A stretch of DNA of 17,326 bases from Chloroflexota bacterium (GTDB lineage Bacteria; Chloroflexota; UBA5177; JANWHV01). Shown piece by piece: positions 8,422-14,792 of this stretch (positions within the stretch are counted from its first letter, which is position 1; each line of letters starts with the position of its first letter). The DNA lies in NCBI GenBank assembly GCA_025450375.1, contig JANWHO010000106.1, positions 1-17,326 on the forward strand, given 5' to 3'. A model generated the notes under the pieces. That model was not told the DNA's origin. It searched no databases and saw only the letters and a program-made list of their open reading frames with translations. A program made the translations under genes and the position numbers.

Positions 8422-9060
8422 ATGGATCTTTTTCAACGAGCCGTCGACATGATCGACCGGGCGCAGGATCGAATGTCTCAGGCGGGGAACCAGGCCGCGC
8501 GCGTGGTTCAGGGCGCCGCGCGGGTCCGGGCCCTGGAGGTACGCCAGGGAGGACTGCGGCGCCAGATCGAGGATGCCACCGCCGAGTTGGGGAAGCTGAC
8601 CTTTCAACGCTGGAAAAACGGCGGCGTGGGGAACGACGACGCCCTCACCAATGCCTGCCGGCGAATCGAAGGACTCAACCTCGAGTACCAGCAGGTACTG
8701 CACGAGCTGATCGAGGCGCGCGCGGCCATGCCGGTACCACTGCCCGGGGTGGGCCTTCCCCCGGTATCACCCTATGACGCCCCCGGTCTCCCGCCGACCC
8801 CTGACCCAGCCTTCTCCTACCCTCCCCACGCCGGGCCACTCCTCTCGCCTCCCTATGCCGCGCCTACTGCCCCGATCAGTCCGCCGCCAAACCCCCAGGC
8901 CGATGCGCTGCCCACGCCCGCGGCGGGTTGGCGGCACGTTCCCGATCCGGCGCTCGCTCCGCCGCCACGGGTCCAACGGGCGGCGCGCGAGTGCCCGGAG
9001 TGCTATGCCGCGGTACCGGGAAGCGCTGATTTTTGTCCGTCGTGCGGGATGCGGATCTGA
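8422..9060 (+). CDS. Helical/coiled-coil protein with Pro-rich linker and C-terminal zinc ribbon (paralogue 1)
   Basis: 212 residues; no named family recognised. Residues 1-102 are predicted to be helical with a heptad-like pattern (LRRQIEDATAELGKL, then a W-containing turn and a second helix RRIEGLNLEYQQVLHEL). Residues 103-185 are strongly Pro-rich and likely disordered. A C-terminal four-cysteine zinc ribbon ends the protein (Cys191, Cys194, Cys205, Cys208; CPEC and CPSCG). It starts 8 nt after the phosphatase stop and ends 2 nt before the next gene, so it is almost surely co-translated with the phosphatase. The next gene has the same plan, so the two look like diverged tandem paralogues. 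The architecture suggests an adaptor or oligomerising partner in the same signalling complex (inference). No enzymatic motif is seen. Confidence 0.85.
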   Translation: MDLFQRAVDMIDRAQDRMSQAGNQAARVVQGAARVRALEVRQGGLRRQIEDATAELGKLTFQRWKNGGVGNDDALTNACRRIEGLNLEYQQVLHELIEARAAMPVPLPGVGLPPVSPYDAPGLPPTPDPAFSYPPHAGPLLSPPYAAPTAPISPPPNPQADALPTPAAGWRHVPDPALAPPPRVQRAARECPECYAAVPGSADFCPSCGMRI

Positions 9061-9062
9061 CG

Positions 9063-9569
9063 ATGCCAGGCCAAGATAAGGGCAAGGATCTGGTCGGGAA
9101 AGCGGCGAGCAAGATGACCGAGGTAGCCTCGCAGGCCCTGGCGGCGGCGGCCCGCCAGCGGCGGCTGGAGGCCGAGCGGCGCGCCCTGGCGGAATTGCGC
9201 GCCCAGGCATTGCAATTGCGCGCCCAGATCGGTGAGGAAATGTTCAAGCTGTGGCAGACCCGCACCTTGCCGCCCTCAAGCCTGGATCACCTGTTCGCGG
9301 CGGTTGAGCGGACGATGGCCGAGATCGCGGGACAGAACGAACGCCTTGAACGGCTGCTGGCCCCCCAAGCCGAGGGCGGTCCCGATCCCTCCATGGAGAA
9401 TGAGTGGGACGAGGATGAGGACGTGGTAGAGGTCTCCCTGGCGCCGCCGCCGGTCCCCGCCGCCGAGACGCACCTGCTCACCGAGGGCGAGAACCCCTGC
9501 CCCACCTGCGGCTCCGCCAACCCGCCCGGCCACCGCTTTTGCATGGATTGCGGGGCCAGGCTCGGCTGA
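9063..9569 (+). CDS. Helical/coiled-coil protein with acidic linker and C-terminal zinc ribbon (paralogue 2)
   Basis: 168 residues from the ATG at 9063. The frame is open further back to a TTG at 9033, but the ATG 2 nt after the previous stop is the more natural, coupled start. Residues 5-100 are helical and charged (repeated Arg/Glu/Ala/Leu, e.g. LAELRAQALQLRAQIGEEM). An acidic linker follows (EWDEDEDVVEV, about 114-124), then a terminal zinc ribbon (Cys146, Cys149, Cys160, Cys163). Its FCMDCGARL closely matches FCMDCGAPL of the phosphatase ribbon. The helix-turn-helix plan with a Trp before the turn (FKLW) matches paralogue 1 (FQRW). This is the last gene of the island; the perfect hairpin at 9577-9617 follows. 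The function is unknown; a structural or adaptor role is inferred from context only. Confidence 0.83.
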   Translation: MPGQDKGKDLVGKAASKMTEVASQALAAAARQRRLEAERRALAELRAQALQLRAQIGEEMFKLWQTRTLPPSSLDHLFAAVERTMAEIAGQNERLERLLAPQAEGGPDPSMENEWDEDEDVVEVSLAPPPVPAAETHLLTEGENPCPTCGSANPPGHRFCMDCGARLG

Positions 9570-9576
9570 ATAGGTT

Positions 9577-9617
9577 CCGCCTGGGAGCGCGAGCGGGACG
9601 CTCGCGCTCCCAGGCGG
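9577..9617. terminator. Perfect 19-bp inverted repeat between convergent genes
   Basis: Arms at 9577-9595 and 9599-9617 are exact reverse complements over 19 bp, GC-rich, with a 3-nt GGA loop. The repeat lies between the stop of the last island gene (9569) and the stop of the leftward chemoreceptor gene (9651), where a bidirectional terminator is expected. Neither side has a T-tract, so it is not a canonical intrinsic terminator. It may act as a T-less hairpin or an mRNA 3'-end stabiliser, or be a copy of a dispersed palindromic repeat. Confidence 0.6.
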
Positions 9618-9650
9618 TGTCGTCAGTCGGGCGATTTCGTCATCAAATGA

Positions 9651-11717
9651 TCAGGCGGCGTGCCGCGTACGCCGGACGGTAGGCTGGGCAGTAGGGCTTT
9701 CGGTCTTGCTATGTTCCTCGAGAATGAAGCGCCCGACCGCCTCATGCAATTTCCGCGCGACCTCCGCCAGTTGCTGGGCCCCGGTCGCCATCTCATGGAC
9801 GCTGGCCGTCTGCTCCTGGGTCGAGGCGCTGACTTCCTCGGCTCCGGCGGCGGTCTCCTCGCTCACGGCGGCGATGCTGCCGATCCCGGCTTCCACTTGC
9901 TCGGCCCCGGCGCGCATCCTGACCGTCGCCTCGGCGGTTTGCTGGGTGATCGCCGCCACCTGATTGGCGGCGGTCCCGACAGCGGAGACACTGCTGGTCA
10001 TCCCGCCGATCGCGGTCGTGATCGCCTGTGCCTGCCGGTGCGCCTCGGCCACGCTGCTGAGGATACTCTCCAGGGCGGTGTGGGCCTGTTGGCCCAGGGT
10101 GACGGTGTGCTCGACCGCCTCCCGTCCCGCGTGCATGGCCGAAACCACCTCGGTCACCTGCTGCTGAATGGCCGTGATCCGGCCCGCGATCTCCTTGGTC
10201 TCATTGCTGCTCCGCTCGGCCAGTTTCCGCACCTCGGCCGCCACCACGGTGAAGCCCTTGCCGTGCTCACCGGCCCGGGCCGCCTCGATCGCCGCGTTGA
10301 GGGCGAGCAGGTTCGTTTGGGCCGCGATGTCGTCGATGGCGGCCACGATCTCGCCAATCTCCTGACTGCGCCGGCCAAGAGCCTCCACTTGATCCACGCT
10401 GGTGAGGACGGTGGCGCGGACGCGCTCGATTCCGGCCAGGGTCTGGGTGACCGCGGTGCCGCCATCGCGGGCAGTGCTCGCCGCGTGATCGGCGGTGGCC
10501 GCGACGCTAGTGGCGTTTTCGGTGGTGTGGCCAAGGGCGATTCGCAGATCGCCCAGCGCCTGGTCCACCTGGGTCATGGTGGCCGTCTGGGCGGTGGTTC
10601 CCTCGGCGACCAGAGTCACGGTGGCGCTCAGGTCATGCATATGGCCCACGGCGGCGGCGGCGTTGCTGCTCTGGGTTGAGGCCCCACGGGCTACTTCCTC
10701 GATCGCGCGCGCCACCTGGGTTCCGGCCTCGCCAATCTGCGTCGTGGCGCTGGAGAGTTGCCCGGCGCCGCTGGTTACTTCCTGGGCCGAGGAGGCAACC
10801 TGGCCGATCAAGCCGTGGAGCTCGGCCCGTGCCTGCTCGTAGGCGCCGATCGTTTCCACCACCCGGTCTATGATCTCCCGCACTACGTCGGCGGTCTGCC
10901 CGATCTCATTGGCGCTCTTGTAGGTAGGCGGCGTGGTTCCGCTATGGGCCGCCACGGTCAGATCACCCTGGGCCAGGGCCTTCATTCCCTGGCTGAGATT
11001 GGTGATACAGATCGTGGCCACGCTCTTGGCGGCCCGGTGTACCTCGGCCAGTGGGCGGGCGATGGAGCGGGCGATCAGAAGACCAAGACCGATGGCCGCG
11101 AGCATGGCCACGATCAGCGCGATCAGAATCTCGGTGGACGAGGTATTCCCGGCGCTTTGCGCATCCGCGCCGCTGGTCGTTACCGCTAGCTGATTCGCGG
11201 CCAATAACTCGGCCAGGTCCGGGGTCATCAGATCGATAGCGTCCGCCTCCGGGCCCAGCGAAAGCTTGGTCGCGGCGGCATCGCCGGCCGGAGTATTCAG
11301 GGCCCCGAGGCGCTGAACCTCCTGGCTGCGGGAGATCCAGAGTTGCAGGTTCTGTCGCAGGCGGACCGCTACTTGCGCCGCGTGAGGATTGAGGGCGGGG
11401 AGGGCGATATACTGCTGAAGGTATTGCTGAGTGGCGGCCCAGGAGGCCCTGGCATCGCCGCTGACATCGGCGATTTTAGGGGGGGTGCTGGCGAGGATCA
11501 CCCCGCGGGTGGCGCGGATGCCGAAGTTGATATTACTCTGCACCTGAAGCAAATCCACCAGGCCAGGCGCGGCGACCTGGGTATTCCAGCGTATCTTGTC
11601 CTGAAGGTTGCGCACTCCCTGGAGGCCAACCCCGCCGATGATGCCAGCCAATAAAGCGACCAACACGAAACTGCCGACCAGTTTCGGCGCCATGCGTAGA
11701 TTGCCAAGCCACTTCAC
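9651..11717 (-). CDS. Methyl-accepting chemotaxis protein (transmembrane chemoreceptor)
   Basis: 688 residues from the GTG at 11717. The frame extends to an ATG at 11756, but the GTG has AAAGGA spaced 7 nt and gives a normal N-terminus ([16 protein letters not shown]), while the ATG has no ribosome site. Membrane helix 1 is at about 14-34, an extracytoplasmic helical ligand-binding region at about 35-192, and membrane helix 2 at about 196-217. A HAMP domain follows (ARSIARPL onward), then a long cytoplasmic signalling domain. The conserved hairpin tip lies at about 463-489 ([20 protein letters not shown]), which contacts CheA and CheW. The gene points left and converges on the signalling island. 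No CheA, CheW, CheR or CheB gene is in the window, so it is an orphan receptor here. The stimulus is unknown. The C-terminal tail (VRRTRHAA) is basic, with no clear CheR-docking pentapeptide. Confidence 0.95.
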   Translation of the reverse strand: MKWLGNLRMAPKLVGSFVLVALLAGIIGGVGLQGVRNLQDKIRWNTQVAAPGLVDLLQVQSNINFGIRATRGVILASTPPKIADVSGDARASWAATQQYLQQYIALPALNPHAAQVAVRLRQNLQLWISRSQEVQRLGALNTPAGDAAATKLSLGPEADAIDLMTPDLAELLAANQLAVTTSGADAQSAGNTSSTEILIALIVAMLAAIGLGLLIARSIARPLAEVHRAAKSVATICITNLSQGMKALAQGDLTVAAHSGTTPPTYKSANEIGQTADVVREIIDRVVETIGAYEQARAELHGLIGQVASSAQEVTSGAGQLSSATTQIGEAGTQVARAIEEVARGASTQSSNAAAAVGHMHDLSATVTLVAEGTTAQTATMTQVDQALGDLRIALGHTTENATSVAATADHAASTARDGGTAVTQTLAGIERVRATVLTSVDQVEALGRRSQEIGEIVAAIDDIAAQTNLLALNAAIEAARAGEHGKGFTVVAAEVRKLAERSSNETKEIAGRITAIQQQVTEVVSAMHAGREAVEHTVTLGQQAHTALESILSSVAEAHRQAQAITTAIGGMTSSVSAVGTAANQVAAITQQTAEATVRMRAGAEQVEAGIGSIAAVSEETAAGAEEVSASTQEQTASVHEMATGAQQLAEVARKLHEAVGRFILEEHSKTESPTAQPTVRRTRHAA

Positions 11718-11966
11718 TCTATGATCCTTTCGCCGCGCTATCCAGGGAACTGCCATTGCCTATCGCGAGGTATTCGGCCCTCTTCTATCCCGTATAGATA
11801 TACATCGGCGGCAATCGGGAAAACTGGAGCTCTGGTCCCTGCTTTAGCTTCGCGCGTTTCGCCTCGCGATCGCGGCGGTACGGTAGAGTATCATTGTCCG
11901 TACCGACATATGCCCATCCTTGAATGGCCGCGGGTAGGGTTCGACTATGAGGAGACATGTAGGGCC
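11718..11966. other. Divergent intergenic region between chemoreceptor and reductase genes
   Basis: This 249-bp region serves two divergent genes. It contains the inverted repeat at 11876-11905 and an AT-richer patch near 11794-11806 (TATAGATATACA) that could hold a leftward -10 for the chemoreceptor. No clear -35 was found in either direction. The reductase frame is open back to 11721, but this upstream stretch shows no family similarity and is probably non-coding. Confidence 0.5.
11876..11905. promoter_or_regulatory. Candidate operator: 8-bp inverted repeat around a -10-like TATCAT
   Basis: CGGTACGG at 11876-11883 and CCGTACCG at 11898-11905 are exact reverse complements separated by 14 nt, so the arm centres are 22 bp apart, about two helical turns. 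That geometry suits a dimeric repressor. The spacer contains TATCAT (11889-11894), which could be a rightward -10 for the reductase gene, although no good -35 is present. The role is inferred. Confidence 0.4.
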
Positions 11967-13142
11967 ATGTATGATGTTATAGTCGCCGGGGGCGGTCCCG
12001 CCGGGGCCAGCGCCGCTCACGTTCTGGCTCTGGGTGGGGCGCGGTTGTTGCTGCTGGAAAAGGCGCGCATTCCCCGCTATAAGCCCTGTGGCGGCGGCAT
12101 CACCGCGCGGGCCCGCGCCGCGTCCCCGTTGGTTGCATCCTTTCCCGTCGAGACCTCCGCCTCCGCGCTGCTCGTTCCTGGCGGCAAGCAAGAAGTGCGC
12201 TGTCCCTTGCCCGCGCCCGTGGGGATGGTAATGCGCGACCGATTCGATGCCCATCTGGTAGCGCGGGCGGTGGCCGCCGGCGCCGAACTCTGGGACGGCG
12301 CTGCCTTGACCGCCATCGAGGAGACGGCCGGCCGGTTGCGGGTGCGGGCGGGGGCCGACACGGTGACGGCACGGTACGTAATCGGCGCCGACGGCGCCAA
12401 TGGGATCACGGCCCGGCTGGCGGGATTTCCCCCGCCAACCGGGGTCGCGGCGGCGATCGAGGTAGAAATGGCGGTGCCCGATCGCGCCCAGGAACGATAC
12501 CAGGAGGCCGTGCTTCTGGACCTGCTCTGCATCAAGGATGGCTATGGCTGGATCTTCGGTAAGGCGGAGCACCTCTCGGTTGGGCTGGGCGTCTTTCATG
12601 GGAACAGCAAGCAAGACTTACGGGCCGCGCTCGCCCGCTTCCTCACGGTGCATGTCGATCTGCGAGGCGGTACGGTGTTGCTCCAGAGGGGCCATCGTAT
12701 TCCTCTGGCCGGCGGGCGCGGCGCCCGCCTCCGTGGACGCGTGCTCCTGGCTGGAGATGCCGCCGCGCTGGCCGATCCGTTGACCGCCGAAGGGATCAGC
12801 TACGCCCTGGCCAGCGGACGGCACGCCGCCGCCGCCGTGTTGACCGCCTTAAGGACCGGGCCGGACGCGCTGGCCGGCTACGATCGCTACCTCACCCGGG
12901 AACTGTGCGGAGATCTTCACTATGCCCGTCTGGTGGCGGCGCTCAGCTATCGCTTTCCCGATCTGGTGGTCCGGCTCGCCGGTGAAAGCCAAACCCTGCG
13001 GGCAGCGAATACGGCGGCGGTGGCCGGTACCGCCGATTACCGGTCACTTGTCCTGCGGATGGCAGCAAAGACACCGAAGCTGGTGCATGCGTTGCTCGCT
13101 CGGGGCGGTCTCCTAGCGCCATCAATCAAAACGCAGCTCTGA
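11967..13142 (+). CDS. Geranylgeranyl-reductase-family FAD-dependent oxidoreductase
   Basis: 391 residues from the ATG at 11967. The start was chosen because the N-terminal beta strand and dinucleotide motif begin immediately (MYDVIVAGGGPAGASAAHVL); GGAG at 11951-11954 lies 12 nt upstream. Family hallmarks: GGGPAG at 8-13, the PRYKPCGGG signature at about 36-44, GADGANG at about 140-146, and the second FAD motif LLAGDAAALADPLTAEGI at about 260-277. Enzymes of this family reduce isoprenoid double bonds of geranylgeranyl lipids, chlorophyll side chains or menaquinone tails using FAD. The tail region after 300 is helical and may associate with the membrane. No other isoprenoid gene is nearby, so the substrate is open; a quinone or lipid isoprenoid chain is the likeliest guess. 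Its 3' end overlaps the convergent gene by 21 bp. Confidence 0.88.
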   Translation: MYDVIVAGGGPAGASAAHVLALGGARLLLLEKARIPRYKPCGGGITARARAASPLVASFPVETSASALLVPGGKQEVRCPLPAPVGMVMRDRFDAHLVARAVAAGAELWDGAALTAIEETAGRLRVRAGADTVTARYVIGADGANGITARLAGFPPPTGVAAAIEVEMAVPDRAQERYQEAVLLDLLCIKDGYGWIFGKAEHLSVGLGVFHGNSKQDLRAALARFLTVHVDLRGGTVLLQRGHRIPLAGGRGARLRGRVLLAGDAAALADPLTAEGISYALASGRHAAAAVLTALRTGPDALAGYDRYLTRELCGDLHYARLVAALSYRFPDLVVRLAGESQTLRAANTAAVAGTADYRSLVLRMAAKTPKLVHALLARGGLLAPSIKTQL

Positions 13143-14447
13143 TACTGGTTTTTGCAGCATGTAGGATCCCAAGGCGGCGGCGCCGCTTACTACCGCTATC
13201 CTATCCTCCTCGAGGAGCGCGGGGTTCATCTTCCCCGTGAACAACCAGGCCATGACGCTCTGGAGGGTACTCTTCTCGGGGATGATAGGGCTCCCTTGTT
13301 GGGAATAGAGGATCTCGCAGCGGGTTTCTCCGACCGGGGTCGCGAGGATAATGCGTAGATTCACTCCCAGGGCCTGGATCGTCGCCCCGCCATGTTCCCG
13401 CAACACACGTTCGGTCTCCCTATTGATGCCCCGCCAATTTGACCCGGTGATGTGTATGTCGCCTGAATCCTTGATGGGTGCCGCCACGCTGGCGTCGATT
13501 TCGAGGGCGCCTTTCTCCGCGTAATTTTCCTGATCATCGTTCGCCCATGCCTTCGAGTCATCTCCGGGCTCGGCGATGAGGCTGGCCCACGCGCCGGCGG
13601 AATGCGCGATCTGCAGCGAGTTGGCCGATTCGGCCCGCACGTCGATGGCTTTGGCCATCGCCTTCAGTACGGCGGGTCCGTTGGGGAGAGCGTTGAACCC
13701 GTCAGTCGTCGAGAGAAGCGTTTGGATCGCGGCCTCACGTGCTTTGTTGATCGCCAGCGATTGCGACTCGATGAAGTTGTCTATCGCGTCGGTCTTCTTG
13801 GATTCCGAGATGTATTCCTTCACACCGTCCTTGGCGGTCTCGACCGCCTTATCCGTGATCAGCTCGGCAGCCTTCTTGACCAGGCCGCGCCCAACCTCGT
13901 CCTCCGCCAACACCAGTCCCTCCGCCGCCGGTCCCACCGGTCCAAGCACCGCCGCGAGGGCCGCGCCAACCGCCGCGGCGGCCAGGGTGGCGACGAGACT
14001 GGTACTGGGCTTTTTCTTTTGGAGCGCTTTGCCTAGCCGCTCCAGCCCGGAATGCTGGTTATCAAACAGATATCCTAACGCGGTCTCAACCATGCGGCTG
14101 GCGGTCTGCACCGTCAGCATGGTATCGTCGGACTTCGCCGTTGGGGCGTCGGCGAGGGGTTGGGGCTGCCTCTGTACCGTTTGGCTGGGGAGTGAGCGCG
14201 GCATCGGCGCCGCGTGTGCCGCCGACCGCTGTAGCAAGCCATTCACTGCCCTATTGCCCACGGTACGCTGCAGCGCCAGAATTGCCCGCGGAGTTAGCCC
14301 GCGCGGATCGATTGGACCGCTCGGGAAGGCCGGAGCCTCGGCGCGTCGTACTGGGATTACGGGTTCTGTATCAGTAAGTTCACCCGCTTGTTCTACTCGC
14401 CCGAGAGCGGGTTGTTTCTCGGCCTCAATGTGCCGCGCCTCGGCCAT
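13122..14447 (-). CDS. Protein with eCIS-associated LQRxxGNxAV motif; candidate cargo/effector of unknown activity
   Basis: 441 residues. After a charged N-terminus comes LTPRAILALQRTVGNRAV (51-68) followed by NGLLQR. This matches the short motif found at the N-termini of many proteins linked to extracellular contractile injection systems, often beside DUF4157 (family knowledge from memory). Residues 75-110 are Pro/Gln-rich. Residues 151-180 are strongly hydrophobic (VATLAAAAVGAALAAVLGP) and might insert into a membrane. The rest (about 185-441) is mixed alpha/beta with no toxin active-site motif I recognise and no DUF4157 HExxH. The start at 14447 has a good AGGAG site 8 nt upstream. No sheath, tube or baseplate gene is in the window, so any injection system would be elsewhere in the genome. 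It could instead be a structural or surface protein using the same motif. Confidence 0.75.
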   Translation of the reverse strand: MAEARHIEAEKQPALGRVEQAGELTDTEPVIPVRRAEAPAFPSGPIDPRGLTPRAILALQRTVGNRAVNGLLQRSAAHAAPMPRSLPSQTVQRQPQPLADAPTAKSDDTMLTVQTASRMVETALGYLFDNQHSGLERLGKALQKKKPSTSLVATLAAAAVGAALAAVLGPVGPAAEGLVLAEDEVGRGLVKKAAELITDKAVETAKDGVKEYISESKKTDAIDNFIESQSLAINKAREAAIQTLLSTTDGFNALPNGPAVLKAMAKAIDVRAESANSLQIAHSAGAWASLIAEPGDDSKAWANDDQENYAEKGALEIDASVAAPIKDSGDIHITGSNWRGINRETERVLREHGGATIQALGVNLRIILATPVGETRCEILYSQQGSPIIPEKSTLQSVMAWLFTGKMNPALLEEDRIAVVSGAAALGSYMLQKPVSELRFD

Positions 14448-14471
14448 AATGTGTCTCCTCCCCGCGCCGCT

Positions 14472-14498
14472 CTCAAGGACGCCCTAGAGTACCTTGAG
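14472..14498. repeat. 7-bp inverted repeat upstream of the eCIS-motif gene
   Basis: CTCAAGG at 14472-14478 and CCTTGAG at 14492-14498 are exact reverse complements with a 13-nt spacer. They lie 25-51 bp upstream of the leftward start at 14447. The pair could be an operator or a leader hairpin; the arms are short enough that chance is possible. Confidence 0.35.
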
Positions 14499-14594
14499 TC
14501 CTGTCCCTTAGTCTGGGCCACGGACGACTGAACCACCACCCAAAACCCACAAAACCACTCCCAATATGGGGGCCGGCCCTCTTCAGTGCCGGGC

Positions 14595-14675
14595 GCGCCT
14601 CATATTCGTGGGCACGGGCACATTTGAGGGGCCCGCGCCCCTACCCGCGCGCACTCGGCCACGAACACGAGGCGC
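14595..14675. repeat. Nested inverted-repeat element (81 bp)
   Basis: Outer arms at 14595-14611 and 14659-14675 pair over 17 bp with 15 matches (both mismatches would be G-T wobble in RNA on one strand). Inside is a perfect hairpin AGGGGC-CCGC-GCCCCT at 14627-14642. A tandem GGGCAC GGGCAC lies between the outer and inner arms. The nested cruciform layout and intergenic position suggest a copy of a dispersed palindromic repeat or a small non-autonomous element. No target-site duplication was identified. Confidence 0.55.
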
Positions 14676-14792
14676 ATCCGTATTTCCCGCCGCTGGCCGG
14701 ATGGACGGGCGCCAGGTACACTAACCTCGCAACTTGGCGGCTGGCTGTACGCGTCGCGCCGCCCGACACCACCGACACCTGGAGGAACAACC

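Larger units (their letters stand above)
14448..14792. other. Divergent intergenic region with palindromic elements
   Basis: 345 bp between the leftward eCIS-motif gene and the rightward foldase gene. It contains a 7-bp inverted pair (14472-14498) and a nested inverted-repeat element (14595-14675). A weak -10-like TACACT (14717-14722) lies upstream of the foldase gene but lacks a good -35. A leftward frame across 14600-14848 reads through the palindromes and is not a plausible gene. Confidence 0.55.

Noticed and set aside
9033..9062. TTG start giving 10 extra residues on coiled-coil paralogue 2
   Set aside because: It would overlap the previous gene by 28 nt and encode its zinc-ribbon DNA in another frame. 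The ATG at 9063 directly after the stop is simpler.
9660..10679. 339-codon plus-strand frame across the chemoreceptor gene
   Set aside because: Antisense to the highly conserved chemoreceptor signalling domain. The protein is Gly/His/Leu-rich without motifs.
11721..11966. 82-codon N-terminal extension of the reductase frame
   Set aside because: The family begins at the dinucleotide-binding strand MYDVIV; the upstream translation shows no similarity and covers the presumed operator.
13576..14487. 303-codon plus-strand frame opposite the eCIS-motif gene
   Set aside because: The minus-strand gene has a good ribosome site and a recognisable motif. The plus frame is Ser/Ala-rich without domain features or ribosome site.
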